A DNA stretch of 64,000 nucleotides, taken from NCBI GenBank assembly GCA_902623195.1, contig CACNSV010000001.1, positions 82,195 through 146,194 of the forward strand. The letters run 5' to 3'. Source of the DNA: an uncultured Prochlorococcus sp. GTDB lineage: Bacteria; Cyanobacteriota; Cyanobacteriia; PCC-6307; Cyanobiaceae. Position numbers and translations under genes: made by a program. Shown one piece after another: positions 1 through 14,091 of the stretch. Position 1 is the stretch's first letter; each line of letters begins with the position of its first letter. The notes beneath the pieces are model-generated. The model had not been told where the DNA came from and made no database searches. It saw nothing but the letters and a program-made list of their open reading frames with translations.

Positions 1-917
1 CCACTTAAGCCTATTATTGCGGTCTTAAAGCCGCATTTTTTGGCATAATCTTTAACTCCTAATACTAAGGCATCAAAAATTGATTCAAGATCAGAAATAT
101 TCCTTACTTCCTGGGAGATATTTTTTTGTTTATTCATATTCCAACAATAAAAATCTTCCTTGCATGAACTTAATTGCTTTATTTTCTCTCCATCTTTATC
201 TAAGATAAAACTATTGCCATCAAAGATTAAGTCATCATTTCCCCCTATTTGATTCAAATAAATCATTTTTGTTTTAAGTTGATTAGTCGCATTATTTGCA
301 ATCTTTTGTCTACTTTTGAATTTACCGATAGTGAATGGGGAAGCAGATAAATTAATCAAACAATCTAATTTCTTTGATTCAAAATCATGAATTGGGTTTC
401 TTTTATGTATTCCTCTACCTTCTATATTTTGATTAACCCATAAATCCTCACATATTGTTATTCCTAATTTCCATATTCTTTTATTGATATTTTTTTCTAA
501 AATAGAAACTTTGTTGTCTGATCTAAAATATCTTTTTTCATCAAAGACCTCATAAGTTGGCAGGATATTTTTCCTTGCTATTATGGACCACTTACCTTGT
601 TCTATAAATGCAATTGAATTATATAAATTCGGAAAGAAATTATCATCTATTATCTCTGCTATACCAATAATTACACTTAAATTACCAAAATTATTTGCTA
701 GATCAATAGATAGCTTATTTAGGATTTTATCTTGTTTGTTAATTAAGCTTCTGTTCAAAAGTAGATCTTTGGGAGGATACCCCCATAAGGATAATTCAGG
801 AGTAAGAACTAGGTCTGCAGAACTTTTAAATGCATGGAGTGAAATTTCTAGGATTTTTTTTGCATTCCCTTCAAGATCTCCAACGATTGGATTGAATTGT
901 GCAAGATATATTTTCAT
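1..917 (-). CDS. nadE: Glutamine-dependent NAD+ synthetase (partial, C-terminal part runs off the window)
   Basis: Minus-strand frame open from the ATG complement at 915-917 to the window edge; reads MKIYLAQFNPIVGDLEGNAKKI...VLTPELSLWGYPPKDLLL...GITICEDLWVN...LINLSASPF, nitrilase domain of NadE. Not in the ORF track because its stop lies outside the window. Confidence 0.9.
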   Translation of the reverse strand, partial: MKIYLAQFNPIVGDLEGNAKKILEISLHAFKSSADLVLTPELSLWGYPPKDLLLNRSLINKQDKILNKLSIDLANNFGNLSVIIGIAEIIDDNFFPNLYNSIAFIEQGKWSIIARKNILPTYEVFDEKRYFRSDNKVSILEKNINKRIWKLGITICEDLWVNQNIEGRGIHKRNPIHDFESKKLDCLINLSASPFTIGKFKSRQKIANNATNQLKTKMIYLNQIGGNDDLIFDGNSFILDKDGEKIKQLSSCKEDFYCWNMNKQKNISQEVRNISDLESIFDALVLGVKDYAKKCGFKTAIIGLS

Positions 918-934
918 TATTTTATTTTCTTATA

Positions 935-1504
935 TCAACTATACAGATTATTTTTTTTAATTATAGGGATTAGGCATTCTGGTAATCCTGAATAATTTAT
1001 ATTATCCCTAATATTTGAACTAGATATTTTTGGGATTTTAAATAAAGATATTCTAAATTTCCCATTAAGTTCCTTTATTAATTTTAGACTTTTTTCACTT
1101 ATGGGATAATCAATTCTTGGGATGATAAGTAGATTAGCCTCTATAAATAATTCATTAATATTTTTCCAAAGTATTATTTCCTCTAATAGATCACTTCCAA
1201 TTACGAAATCTATATCTATAATTTTGTATTTTTTTTTGCACTTTCTGATTGATGATATTGCCCAAGGACTGCTTAAATCCTGATCAAAGGATATTTTTGG
1301 ATTATTAAAATCATTAATCAATGTTTTTAAAAGTAAGCTTCTGAAATACAAATTTTCTGAATGTTTTTTATATGGATTATCACTTGCGTAAGAGATCACA
1401 AAATTATAAATTTTTGATAATTCTTCAATAATTTTTTTATGACCATTAGAAGGAGGGTCTGCACTTGTTCCAAATAATGCGACTTTTTGAATATTTCTTT
1501 TCAA
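935..1504 (-). CDS. nadD: Nicotinate-nucleotide adenylyltransferase
   Basis: ORF with N-terminal ALFGTSADPPSNGHKKII nucleotidyltransferase motif and C-terminal SSSNIRDNI; adjacent to nadE. Confidence 0.85.
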   Translation of the reverse strand: MKRNIQKVALFGTSADPPSNGHKKIIEELSKIYNFVISYASDNPYKKHSENLYFRSLLLKTLINDFNNPKISFDQDLSSPWAISSIRKCKKKYKIIDIDFVIGSDLLEEIILWKNINELFIEANLLIIPRIDYPISEKSLKLIKELNGKFRISLFKIPKISSSNIRDNINYSGLPECLIPIIKKNNLYS

Positions 1505-2784
1505 GGTATAAAAATTGAATGATCTTTATAAAATTTTTGGCTATTTATAAAAAATTTACTAGAACATAATATTTCTGGTTCTTTAAAAATAATTTGTTGA
1601 ATATTTTTAAAAGGCTCTAAATTATTTATCATGCTTCTTTCAAGCATTTCCTTAGCCGCCAACTTTCCTATCCTTTTCGTTGTATGTAGAGCTATTGCGG
1701 CTTGAACTATTGCGACTGGGCCGTATGGTAGCAATGATAATCCATTCGTGAAAGGAGCTAATATTAAACTTATTTTTTTTATTAAATTAAAAGATGAATG
1801 AATACCAATTTGTGTAATTCCTAATAACATATTGTTCAAAGACAATGATTTAAGAAGTGAAATCGCTGATTTACTTTTTACTTTTAATCCATATATTTTG
1901 CTTAATTCATTTATTAAAAGGGTATCAAGAGTAGCACTACCTGCTATATCTAGTAAAATCATAGGATTAAATGCAACACTTGAGGCTTTTAAAGTTGCAA
2001 ATTTTCCAATTGCAGATTGAGCTTTATCCTTCCTTTTTATTAGTCTTTTTTCCTTTATACTATAAGCTAAATTATTAGCTAATTGATATGTATTATAAAT
2101 AATTAAACTATAACCAATTCTATTTAAAGTGATATTTAAGTAATTATAGATTTTATTTTTATCACATAAGTTTTTATCTTTTGTTGAATAAGTAATTATT
2201 GGAATCTTACAATTTATTGGTAATTTTTCTCTTATATTATCTTTTAAAATATCTGTTTCTTTACTTTCCCAAATATCAATTTTATTAAGAATTATTATTA
2301 TATTTTTTCCTTTTTTTATTAGCCATAATAATTTGTCTAGCTCTTGTCTATTTAAGTCTCCTGAAGTTACGAAAAGAATTAAATCAAGAGTTTTAAGATG
2401 TTCAATTTCTAACTTCTTATTATCAGTATTACAAATATCAAATCCTGGAAAGTCAAACAATTTAATAGATTTTATAAAATTATTTTTTAGAGGAAATTCT
2501 TTTGATTGTCTACTTTTTGTAGACCCATTTAAAATATCAGTGTGAAAAAAATTTTCTTGCAGTATTTTATTGGATACAGTTGATTTCCCTACGCCAGTTT
2601 TACCATAAACACCAATTCGGATTATTTTTTCTTTGAGCCTAAATAATTGTTGATTAAAAGTAATAATTTCATTATTTAATACGCATTTCTCATAATTTGT
2701 AAGTTCTGTAGATTTCCACCAGTTTTGGAAAAGTAAATAACTTTCATCCAACTTTATTTGATGTGAATTCATTCCTTCCACCAC
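1501..2784 (-). CDS. GTPase (Era/dynamin-like P-loop NTPase with C-terminal hydrophobic domain)
   Basis: GVYGKTGVGKST P-loop, DFPG G3 motif, NKID G4 motif; ATGA overlap with nadD. Confidence 0.8.
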   Translation of the reverse strand: MVEGMNSHQIKLDESYLLFQNWWKSTELTNYEKCVLNNEIITFNQQLFRLKEKIIRIGVYGKTGVGKSTVSNKILQENFFHTDILNGSTKSRQSKEFPLKNNFIKSIKLFDFPGFDICNTDNKKLEIEHLKTLDLILFVTSGDLNRQELDKLLWLIKKGKNIIIILNKIDIWESKETDILKDNIREKLPINCKIPIITYSTKDKNLCDKNKIYNYLNITLNRIGYSLIIYNTYQLANNLAYSIKEKRLIKRKDKAQSAIGKFATLKASSVAFNPMILLDIAGSATLDTLLINELSKIYGLKVKSKSAISLLKSLSLNNMLLGITQIGIHSSFNLIKKISLILAPFTNGLSLLPYGPVAIVQAAIALHTTKRIGKLAAKEMLERSMINNLEPFKNIQQIIFKEPEILCSSKFFINSQKFYKDHSIFIP

Positions 2785-3746
2785 CCGGCCAAGACAGAAA
2801 GGATCGCTTCAGCTCCAATTAATCCCACAAAACCGCCAAATTCATCTACTACTACTTTCACTCCTTTATTGTCATTGTCAAATGTAGTTAATAGCTTATC
2901 AATTTTTATCATTTCAGGTATGTATTCAACAGGCTCACATAATTCTGTAATTAAAGAAGATTTATTTTTTTTAATAATTTCAGTCAGTAATTTTTCTCTT
3001 TTTGCAATGCCTTGTATCTTGTCAACTTTGTCTCCAAGGACTACCCACCAAGGTGAATTATTTGAAACTATTAACTCAGAGATATTATCAAGAGTTTCGC
3101 AACCGTTGATACTTGGAGCTGAAACTCTTGGGATCATGAGATCTTTAGCTTTTAGATCATTAAGCTGGAAAACTTTTGAAATCATTGCAGCTTCATCAGC
3201 CTCTATTAATCCTTTTTGTGAACCTATCTTTGCCATTTGCCTAATATCCTCCTCGTCAGTTGATATTTCATTTTCCGCTGTTATGACAGGAAATAATTTT
3301 TCAATTAGAGTTAAAAAAGGTCTCATCAGACTATTTAACATTCTTAAAATAGGAACTGATAAAATTGCTACCTGCAAAGAAAATCTTGTTCCAATAGCTT
3401 TAGGCACTACTTCTCCAATTAAAACCACTATGACATAAAAACCTATTGAGAAGATAGTCAGGCCTAAGCGATTATTTATTAATAAAGCTCCATAAAAACC
3501 TAAAATTAGACTACCAATGATATTGAAACCATTATTAGTTATTGTTATGACAGTTAAGGTCCTTCCTAAATGTTTTCTCAATTTTAATAATTGATTAGCT
3601 GATCCTTTTGTTTTTTGTTTTGCTGCTAATTCGAATATTCTCATTGAATTTACAGCTAAAAATGCCGCTTCAGCCCCAGAGCAGCAAGCTGAACCTATTA
3701 AAATTATGAAAATAAGTGTGATTAGAATGAGAACGTTAGGTTCCAT
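2769..3746 (-). CDS. CNNM/DUF21 and CBS domain hemolysin-type transporter
   Basis: N-terminal DUF21-like TM region (SGAEAAFLAVNSMR) followed by CBS-like region (RQMAKIGSQKGLIEADEAAMISKVFQLNDLKAKDLMIPR). Confidence 0.85.
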   Translation of the reverse strand: MEPNVLILITLIFIILIGSACCSGAEAAFLAVNSMRIFELAAKQKTKGSANQLLKLRKHLGRTLTVITITNNGFNIIGSLILGFYGALLINNRLGLTIFSIGFYVIVVLIGEVVPKAIGTRFSLQVAILSVPILRMLNSLMRPFLTLIEKLFPVITAENEISTDEEDIRQMAKIGSQKGLIEADEAAMISKVFQLNDLKAKDLMIPRVSAPSINGCETLDNISELIVSNNSPWWVVLGDKVDKIQGIAKREKLLTEIIKKNKSSLITELCEPVEYIPEMIKIDKLLTTFDNDNKGVKVVVDEFGGFVGLIGAEAILSVLAGWWKE

Positions 3747-3818
3747 TAAATTGGGGCAAAATTAATATTTACAATTCATTCTTCCATTTTTTATCTAAAC
3801 ACGCCAACCCATTAAAAT

Positions 3819-5144
3819 ATGAAGAAAATAGATAATCAAATCTTCCAAGATAGAAGAAAAAGTTTCTTATCGAAACTTGATGGTAAAGCAGCAATAATTC
3901 CTGGAGCAAAACTTGTTCAGCATCATGCTGATTGCGAATATCCTTTTAGACAAGAAAGTAATTTCTGGTATTTAACTGGTTTTGACGAGCCAGATGCAAT
4001 AGCTTTATTCTTATCACATAAACCTAAGGGAGAAAGATATATATTATTTGTTCATCCAAAAAATATTGAAAGTGAAGTATGGAATGGATTTCGATGGGGT
4101 ACGAATGGAGCAGAAAAGGTATTTAAAGCTGATAAATCACATCCAATAAGTGAATTTAAGAAAGAGTTGCCCAATTATCTTATGGGGGCAGACGAAATAG
4201 TTTTTTCTGTTGGTAAATATCCGGAAATTGAATCTATTGTATTAAATCTTTGGGCAAAGCAAATTGATAATTATTCAAGGATAGGAAAAGCTCCTCGAGC
4301 AATTCAACCTCCAGGGACGTATTTAAATCAAATGAGATTGATAAAAAGTCAATATGAGATTCAAAGGATGAGAGAGGCTGTTCTGATCTCTGCAGAGGCT
4401 CATGAATTAGTTAGGGTTAATTTATGTAGGAAAAGTAATGAGAAACAAATACAGGGTCTTCTAGAGGGCTTTTTCCTGGAGAAAGGTACAAGAGGGCCCG
4501 CGTATAATTCAATCGTTGCTTCTGGAGATAATGCATGCGTTTTGCATTACACCTCTAATAATTCAGAATTAAAAAAAGGTGATTTACTTTTAGTTGATGC
4601 AGGATGTTCTCTTCAAGATTATTACAATGGAGATATTACTAGAACATTTCCTATAAGTGGAAAGTTTTCGGCTGAACAACGAGCTATTTATGAAATTGTC
4701 CTTGAGGCTCAAAAAAAAGCTCTACAATCTGTCATCACAGGGGTTAGTTCTAGTGATATTCATAATGAAGCTCTAAAGGTAATTGTAGATGGCTTATTGC
4801 AAATAAATTTGCTAAAAGGTGGTGTGGATGAAATTATTGAAAAAGGCTTATACAAACATTTTTATATGCATAAGACAGGACATTGGCTGGGCCTAGATGT
4901 ACATGATGTTGGGGCCTACAGATTGGGAGATTATGAAGTCTTATTAAAGAATGGAATGATTTTAACAGTAGAGCCTGGAATTTACATTAGTGATAGGATC
5001 CCAATTCCAGAAGGACAACCTGAGATACCGGATAGATGGAAAGGTATTGGTATTAGGATCGAAGATAATTTATTAGTAAATGATGAATGCCCTGAGATTT
5101 TAAGTTCTGCTGCCTGTAAAGAGATTGTTGATTTAGAGGTATGA
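3819..5144 (+). CDS. pepP: Xaa-Pro aminopeptidase (M24)
   Basis: M24 metal-binding segments LLVDAGCSLQDYYNGDITRTFP, HKTGHWLGLDVHDVG, GMILTVEPGIY, GIRIEDN. Confidence 0.92.
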   Translation: MKKIDNQIFQDRRKSFLSKLDGKAAIIPGAKLVQHHADCEYPFRQESNFWYLTGFDEPDAIALFLSHKPKGERYILFVHPKNIESEVWNGFRWGTNGAEKVFKADKSHPISEFKKELPNYLMGADEIVFSVGKYPEIESIVLNLWAKQIDNYSRIGKAPRAIQPPGTYLNQMRLIKSQYEIQRMREAVLISAEAHELVRVNLCRKSNEKQIQGLLEGFFLEKGTRGPAYNSIVASGDNACVLHYTSNNSELKKGDLLLVDAGCSLQDYYNGDITRTFPISGKFSAEQRAIYEIVLEAQKKALQSVITGVSSSDIHNEALKVIVDGLLQINLLKGGVDEIIEKGLYKHFYMHKTGHWLGLDVHDVGAYRLGDYEVLLKNGMILTVEPGIYISDRIPIPEGQPEIPDRWKGIGIRIEDNLLVNDECPEILSSAACKEIVDLEV

Positions 5145-5203
5145 ACTATTTGACTTATTAATATAAAAGGATTTATTTTCAGTATTATTATTTCAATTTA
5201 AAA

Positions 5204-5359
5204 ATGTCAGAAGAAAAATCCTATGATTTGAGATTATCTCAAGCTCGAGCTTTGTCAGGACAATTAGGATTGTTTGCTGAAGAGAATGAAATTCCAAAAG
5301 ATCTTTGGGATAGGCTAGAGTCTGAAATTTATAATTATTATGAAGTTAATCTAAATTGA
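5204..5359 (+). CDS. Small conserved-looking protein, 51 aa
   Basis: ATG-stop frame MSEEKSYDLRLSQARALSGQLGLFAEENEIPKDLWDRLESEIYNYYEVNLN; below the ORF-track size cut-off. Confidence 0.55.
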   Translation: MSEEKSYDLRLSQARALSGQLGLFAEENEIPKDLWDRLESEIYNYYEVNLN

Positions 5360-5492
5360 TTTAATTTGATGGATTGATAGCTCAGACTATAAAAATTTAT
5401 ATATAAAATATTTAAAACAATTTAAAGTTTTATTATCTTGCCAAAGTGCACCCTTTAACTGATAAATTATAAGAAATTAATTAATTTTTTAG

Positions 5493-5966
5493 ATGACATC
5501 CGAAAGTTCAAATGAGAATATTGCTTATCAACAACAACAAAAAGGTGAAGCTCAAAATTCAAAAAATTCAACACCAAATGCAGGAATGATGGGCGCTTCT
5601 GCTGTTCTTGCGGCAGCAACAATAGATGAAGATGGTGTACCTACTGGCTATACTCCAAAACCAGACGAAGGTAGATTTATTATCAAAATTTTATGGTTAC
5701 CAGATAATGTTGCATTAGCTGTTGATCAGATAGTGGGAGGTGGGGCAAGTCCATTAACTGCTTATTTCTTTTGGCCTAGAGAAGATGCTTGGGAAAAATT
5801 AAAAACAGAATTAGAAAATAAAGGATGGATTACAGATAATGAGAGAGTGGAAATTCTGAATAAAGCTACTGAAGTTATTAATTACTGGCAAGGTGAGGGA
5901 AAAACAAAAAAATTAGAAGAAGCAAAACTTAAGTTTCCTGAAGTCACATTTTGTGGAACTGCATAA
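5493..5966 (+). CDS. ycf65: Plastid/cyanobacterial-specific 30S ribosomal protein PSRP-3 (Ycf65-like)
   Basis: C-terminal half [72 protein letters not shown] matches the PSRP-3/Ycf65 family; the N-terminus is a low-complexity extension. Confidence 0.85.
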   Translation: MTSESSNENIAYQQQQKGEAQNSKNSTPNAGMMGASAVLAAATIDEDGVPTGYTPKPDEGRFIIKILWLPDNVALAVDQIVGGGASPLTAYFFWPREDAWEKLKTELENKGWITDNERVEILNKATEVINYWQGEGKTKKLEEAKLKFPEVTFCGTA

Positions 5967-5969
5967 AGA

Positions 5970-6374
5970 CTAATTTTTTGATGCTTGTATTCTTGCTTGT
6001 GCTTTAGACACTTCGTTGATAACTTTTATTTTTTCAGAACTCTTTTCTGTATCTGATAACTTACTAAGTTCCTCATTAGCTTTATTCAAAGCTAATTCAG
6101 CACTTTGAGTATCAATTTCAGAACCTATCTCTGCATTATTAACTAACACAGTCACTTCATCAGACTCAATTTCTGCAAATCCACCCATTAAAGCTATAGA
6201 AACCCATTTGGAATTATTCCTAAGTCTCAATACTCCAATATCAATTGCCGTAACAAGAGATATATGACCCGGAAGGATACCTAATTGACCTGTAGTGCTT
6301 GGAAGTATAACTTCTTCAGCTTCTCCTTCATAAACATTTTTGTTAGGAGCTAAAACTTTTAACGAGATAGTCAT
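5970..6374 (-). CDS. atpC: ATP synthase F1 epsilon subunit
   Basis: [49 protein letters not shown]; downstream of the beta subunit. Confidence 0.95.
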   Translation of the reverse strand: MTISLKVLAPNKNVYEGEAEEVILPSTTGQLGILPGHISLVTAIDIGVLRLRNNSKWVSIALMGGFAEIESDEVTVLVNNAEIGSEIDTQSAELALNKANEELSKLSDTEKSSEKIKVINEVSKAQARIQASKN

Positions 6375-6413
6375 ATGTTCTTTAATTGAATAGTTTTTTT
6401 AAATTAAGAATAG

Positions 6414-7877
<1,464 letters not shown>

Positions 7878-8094
7878 CTATTAACTTGGTGATGATAAGC
7901 TGATTTTTTACAGCTATTAATCCGAAAATAATACCATCCCGAGGGTATATCCGTTAACTGGGTTCGGCCAACCGCACAGTAAAAGAGTGGTTGAATTGCC
8001 GCTTAGCAGATTATCTTGTTGTTCATAAGGTTTGAGTATTGCTCTTACCATTTTTTTGACGCATAGCGTCCTATTTACATCCCTGCATTAATCT

Positions 8095-8406
8095 ATGGCA
8101 GCTGTTTCATTAACAGTCTCTACAGTAAAACCACTGGGAGATCGCATTTTTATCAAAGTTTCCGAATCTGAGGAAAAAACTGCTGGAGGCATACTTTTGC
8201 CCGATTCAGCTAAAGAAAAACCACAAGTTGGAGAGGTTGCTCAGGTAGGTCCTGGGAAACTTAATGATGATGGTTCACGTCAAACTCCTGAAGTGAGTAT
8301 TGGCGATAAAGTTCTTTACAGCAAATATGCTGGAACCGACATCAAATTGGGAGGAGATGAATACGTCTTACTTTCAGAAAAAGATATTTTGGCTGTTGTA
8401 AGCTAA
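8095..8406 (+). CDS. groS: Co-chaperonin GroES
   Basis: [38 protein letters not shown]...[33 protein letters not shown]. Confidence 0.98.
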   Translation: MAAVSLTVSTVKPLGDRIFIKVSESEEKTAGGILLPDSAKEKPQVGEVAQVGPGKLNDDGSRQTPEVSIGDKVLYSKYAGTDIKLGGDEYVLLSEKDILAVVS

Positions 8407-8430
8407 ATTATTTGTTTCAAAAATTATTAA

Positions 8431-10095
<1,665 letters not shown>

Positions 10096-10121
10096 TTAAA
10101 TTTATTTCTTGAATTTATTTC

Positions 10122-10152
10122 AAAAAGGGAGTATCTTTACTCCCTTTTTTAT
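10122..10152 (+). terminator. Rho-independent-type terminator after groEL
   Basis: AAAAAGGGAGTA-tct-TACTCCCTTTTTT hairpin with U-tract, between convergent groEL and secG. Confidence 0.85.
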
Positions 10153-10158
10153 TGATAA

Positions 10159-10383
10159 TTAAAGCCAACCAGCACTTAAAATTACTGCAAGTGATAAAAA
10201 TGTTATTAATACTGTCCATGTGGCTTTATTAAGAGAAGCTTCTGCGCTGCTAGCACTAGTAAACATCGAGCTTCCACTTGCGGCGATTCCTCCCATTCCA
10301 TCTCCCTTTGGACTATGTAGTAAAACAAGAAGGATCAGAAGTATGCCGGATAATGCCCAAATCCAAGTAAGTATAGAACTCAT
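10159..10383 (-). CDS. secG: Preprotein translocase subunit SecG
   Basis: LLVLLHSPKGDGMGGIAASGSSMFTSASSAEASLNKATWTVLITFL, SecG family pattern. Confidence 0.92.
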   Translation of the reverse strand: MSSILTWIWALSGILLILLVLLHSPKGDGMGGIAASGSSMFTSASSAEASLNKATWTVLITFLSLAVILSAGWL

Positions 10384-10405
10384 GATTTTTTTATAATAGT
10401 TTTAT

Positions 10406-12061
10406 TTAAGCATGCTGAAAGACTTTATTCTTATCTTTCAACTCAATTTCTTTTATAAGTGATTTTCCAGTCATTTCTTTTGGGATAGGAAGATTTAATA
10501 ATTGTAATAATGTTGGAGCGATATCTGCTAGACCTGCATTTTCTCTTAAATAAATATCATTACCTTGATTAGGAATTTTTCTTTTTTCGCCCTCTATAAA
10601 GATAAGTGGGACAAGATTTGTAGTATGAGCTGTCCAAGGTTCACCATTGGCATCTTTCATCATTTCTGCATTACCGTGATCAGCAGTAATAAGGAGACTC
10701 CCTCCCATTTCTCCTGTAGCATTAACAATTTTACCAAGGCACTCATCAACAGTTTCGATAGCTTTTACTGCAGCATCCATATTACCCGTGTGACCAACCA
10801 TATCTGGGTTGGCAAAGTTTATCACTACAAAAGCATATTTGCCGCTTCTTATTGCATTAGAACAGCTTATAGTAAGCTCTTTTGCTGACATTTCAGGCGC
10901 TAAATCATAAGTAGCTACTCTTGGAGATGGTATTAGGTGTCTTTCTTCACCTTTTAATGGTATTTCAACCCCACCATTGAAAAAATAAGTTACATGTGGA
11001 TATTTTTCAGTTTCAGCTGTTCTATATTGCTTAAGGCCATTTTCGGAAACTATTTGGCCTATAAAATTATTAAGTGACTCAGGGGGGAATGCAACATTAA
11101 CAGATAAATTGGCTTCATATTGAGTAAAGGTTAGGATCTTTAATTGAGGAGTATGACGCCTTTTAAATGCAGAAAACTTTTCCTCTGACAATGCACTAAC
11201 TATTTGCCTAGCTCTATCAGGACGAAAATTAAAACATATTAAACTATCTCCATCTTTAAGATAATCATTTGTAAATCTTATAGGCTCAAGAAATTCATCT
11301 GTAATATTATTTTTATAGCTTCTTTTTAGGAAATCATCAGAATTAATTCCCTCAACATTAATACTAGGGTCAGTGAGATTTAAGAAAGCTTTTTCGGTTC
11401 TATCCCATAGTTGATTTCTATCCATTATCCAATATCTTCCACAAATAGAAGCGATTGTTCCAACTTTAAATTTAGAAATAGAAGATTGAATTTGATTTAA
11501 ATATTTTGAGGCACTTTGAGCAGGAGTATCTCTTCCATCAGTAATAACGTGTATAGCAAGCTTTTTTATCCCAACTTCAGAAGACCACTTTATTAAGCCT
11601 AGTAAATGATCAATATGACTATGAACTCCACCATCAGAACAAAGTCCAGTTATGTGAAGAGTACTATTATTTTTTTTAACATCATTAGCTATTTTCTCTA
11701 ACTCAATTACTTCATTAAGTTGATTATTTTTAACAACGTTTGAAATTCTTACTAACTCTTGTTGAATAATCCTTCCAGACCCAATAGTTAAATGACCAAC
11801 TTCTGAATTACCCATTTGTCCATCAGGCAGGCCTACATCAGCTCCGCTTGCGCTGATAAAAGTATGAGGATAAGCATGCCATAATGCATCCATGATAGGA
11901 GTATTTGCACTCTTAACGGCATTATCTTTAACTTCTTCTCTATGACCCCATCCATCAAGAATAGCAAGTACAACTGGACTCTCAGGAGTATTTTTTCTAT
12001 TTAAGTTAGCTTCTTTAATATTGTGCATACTTAATTTAATCTGCTGGTTTAATAGAACCAA
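10406..12061 (-). CDS. gpmI: 2,3-bisphosphoglycerate-independent phosphoglycerate mutase
   Basis: [44 protein letters not shown]. Confidence 0.96.
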   Translation of the reverse strand: MVLLNQQIKLSMHNIKEANLNRKNTPESPVVLAILDGWGHREEVKDNAVKSANTPIMDALWHAYPHTFISASGADVGLPDGQMGNSEVGHLTIGSGRIIQQELVRISNVVKNNQLNEVIELEKIANDVKKNNSTLHITGLCSDGGVHSHIDHLLGLIKWSSEVGIKKLAIHVITDGRDTPAQSASKYLNQIQSSISKFKVGTIASICGRYWIMDRNQLWDRTEKAFLNLTDPSINVEGINSDDFLKRSYKNNITDEFLEPIRFTNDYLKDGDSLICFNFRPDRARQIVSALSEEKFSAFKRRHTPQLKILTFTQYEANLSVNVAFPPESLNNFIGQIVSENGLKQYRTAETEKYPHVTYFFNGGVEIPLKGEERHLIPSPRVATYDLAPEMSAKELTISCSNAIRSGKYAFVVINFANPDMVGHTGNMDAAVKAIETVDECLGKIVNATGEMGGSLLITADHGNAEMMKDANGEPWTAHTTNLVPLIFIEGEKRKIPNQGNDIYLRENAGLADIAPTLLQLLNLPIPKEMTGKSLIKEIELKDKNKVFQHA

Positions 12062-12428
12062 TCTTTAACTTAGCTTTAAAAGTTTAATTTATACAAATAA
12101 TTGTTGTATTAGTTAGCTTTTGCTAATTTTACAACTATATTGGAATCTTATTTATTATTCCTATTTAATGTCAAATCAAGAGAAAAGAAATGAAATACTT
12201 AATAGGATTATTTGAATTTATGTTTGATAGATCTAGAAGAAATAATAAGTAAATAGAAATTGAATATAAAGACTTATGTAAAAATGTAAAACCATTCTTA
12301 ACTAAAGTTTCAAAGAAGCAAAATTTGAAAAAAAATTAAAAATACTGATAATAATGTTTATGCATATGCCTGAATAAATCAACCATAATTAAATAATTTA
12401 GAGAAAATATATCAATCCTTGAATTTAA

Positions 12429-13997
12429 TTAGTAAATTGATCCCAAATTAAATATTCCTAATTTTTTATCTGAAATATCTTTACATTCCACTAAAAGATT
12501 TGAATTATCATTAATATTAAAAATTAACTTTAGACAATCTTGCCCAAGGTTAACTGGATTATTTAACCTTAACATCAACGGTTTTCTATTCCATGGTTTA
12601 ATATTTTCTTCTTGTTGCATTTCTGCTAATTTTGGAATTCCATTTTCAAAAATTATGTCAAAATCATTATTTTCTATACTTTCGCCAATTATTATTTCAA
12701 ATTTGATTTGATCTTTATTACTGGGTTGCAAAATAAGCTCAAAAGGTTTCTCTGTAGGCCATGTTTGACCTTTATAAAAAATGGGATGCCAAAAATGTTT
12801 ATTTTCCCTTTTATTAAAAAGTCTTATTAAAAGACTTTTTGATAATATATCTTTTATTTTTACTCCTGGAGTTAAAGATAATGCTCCTAAAGAAATTGAT
12901 TCTATTGGAGGGGGATATTTAATTTTTACATCTGGCAACTTATAAGTAACCCAATTTCTAATTAATGGAATTTGAGTACCACCACCAACTAAAATTACAG
13001 ACCAAAGATCAATGATCTTACAATCTTTCCCTCTAGCATCGTTTAGTAAATTTTTTAAAAGAGAATTTAAAAGCTTAATTAGATTATTAGAAATTAATAT
13101 TTCCTCTAATAAACTCTTGCTTATTTTAAATTCCTCTCTTTTATCATTATTGATAAAAAATGATGCAATATATTGTTGATCAGACCTAATCCCCTCATCA
13201 CTTAACTTACACTTTATTTGTTCTGCAATTGCTAAATTTCTTCTATCTTTATTCAAAGGTAAAAAATATTCCACAATCCATCTATCAATATCTTTTCCCC
13301 CTAATTTACATGCAGATTTACTTATTATTTCTGCGCATCTTAGTTTTTGCTTTGAAAACTCACTAACATCTTTACCATTAAATTTTAACAATTCTGCAAT
13401 TGGTGCTGATTTACCTTCACCTCCTTCAATCTTTACAATATTCAAATCGATAGTGCTACCGCCAATATCAACAACCATTATTCTTGATCCAAAAGGTATA
13501 TTGATTCCAATTGCTGCCGCTGTTGGCTCATCAACCAATGCTATTTCTTTAATTGGTAAGTTATTGCAGATACTTATTAGCCATCTCCGATAACCTTTAT
13601 AAGTATCAATAGGAGCCGTTAAGACTAATCTTTTAATCTCAAATATTTCTGGAATATAATCCCATAGTCTTTTAAAAAAAATTTCTCCGGCTTCTTCAGG
13701 GCTTAAATATCTTTCCGTATATTTTTCATATGGATTACCAATTAGTCGTTTAAAATTAGAGTAAAAGTATTCTTGTTGGTTATTTTCATTAAAAATTTTT
13801 TGAGCTTCCTTACCTATAATTGCTTTTTCACCTTTGTTCCCCTCAAACCAAATTGCAGTTGGAACAACTCCAGGGGATTTTGTTATTGAAGGTATCTCTA
13901 AAAGTATCGGTATTGAACTTTTCTCACCTTGAAAAGCTAAAACTGTATTTGTATTTCCTAAATCAATGGAAAGGGTTCCAATTATCTTTTCAGCCAT
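12429..13997 (-). CDS. Divergent Hsp70/DnaK-like ATPase
   Basis: SIDLGNTNTVLAFQ, LVDEPTAAAIGINIPFGSRIMVVDIGGSTIDLNIVKIEGG, VILVGGGTQIPLIRNWV; diverged C-terminal region. Confidence 0.85.
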   Translation of the reverse strand: MAEKIIGTLSIDLGNTNTVLAFQGEKSSIPILLEIPSITKSPGVVPTAIWFEGNKGEKAIIGKEAQKIFNENNQQEYFYSNFKRLIGNPYEKYTERYLSPEEAGEIFFKRLWDYIPEIFEIKRLVLTAPIDTYKGYRRWLISICNNLPIKEIALVDEPTAAAIGINIPFGSRIMVVDIGGSTIDLNIVKIEGGEGKSAPIAELLKFNGKDVSEFSKQKLRCAEIISKSACKLGGKDIDRWIVEYFLPLNKDRRNLAIAEQIKCKLSDEGIRSDQQYIASFFINNDKREEFKISKSLLEEILISNNLIKLLNSLLKNLLNDARGKDCKIIDLWSVILVGGGTQIPLIRNWVTYKLPDVKIKYPPPIESISLGALSLTPGVKIKDILSKSLLIRLFNKRENKHFWHPIFYKGQTWPTEKPFELILQPSNKDQIKFEIIIGESIENNDFDIIFENGIPKLAEMQQEENIKPWNRKPLMLRLNNPVNLGQDCLKLIFNINDNSNLLVECKDISDKKLGIFNLGSIY

Positions 13998-14091
13998 AAA
14001 GAAATTTTAACTTCAATAAATTATTTAAAACTGAAATTTTAAGTCAAAGAATTTTCTTATTAATTTTAATGTATAATGAAAATAAAAACTT

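Noticed and set aside
583-960. 125-aa plus-strand ORF
   Set aside because: Antisense to nadE, whose minus-strand frame matches a known enzyme through the whole region.
2869-3438. 189-aa plus-strand ORF in the track
   Set aside because: Antisense to the CNNM/CBS gene, which has clear homology signatures; low-complexity Ser/Ile-rich translation typical of shadow ORFs.
12180-12255. Very short ORFs such as MKYLIGLFEFMFDRSRRNNK near 12190
   Set aside because: Only about 20 codons in an AT-rich spacer; cannot be distinguished from chance without conservation data.
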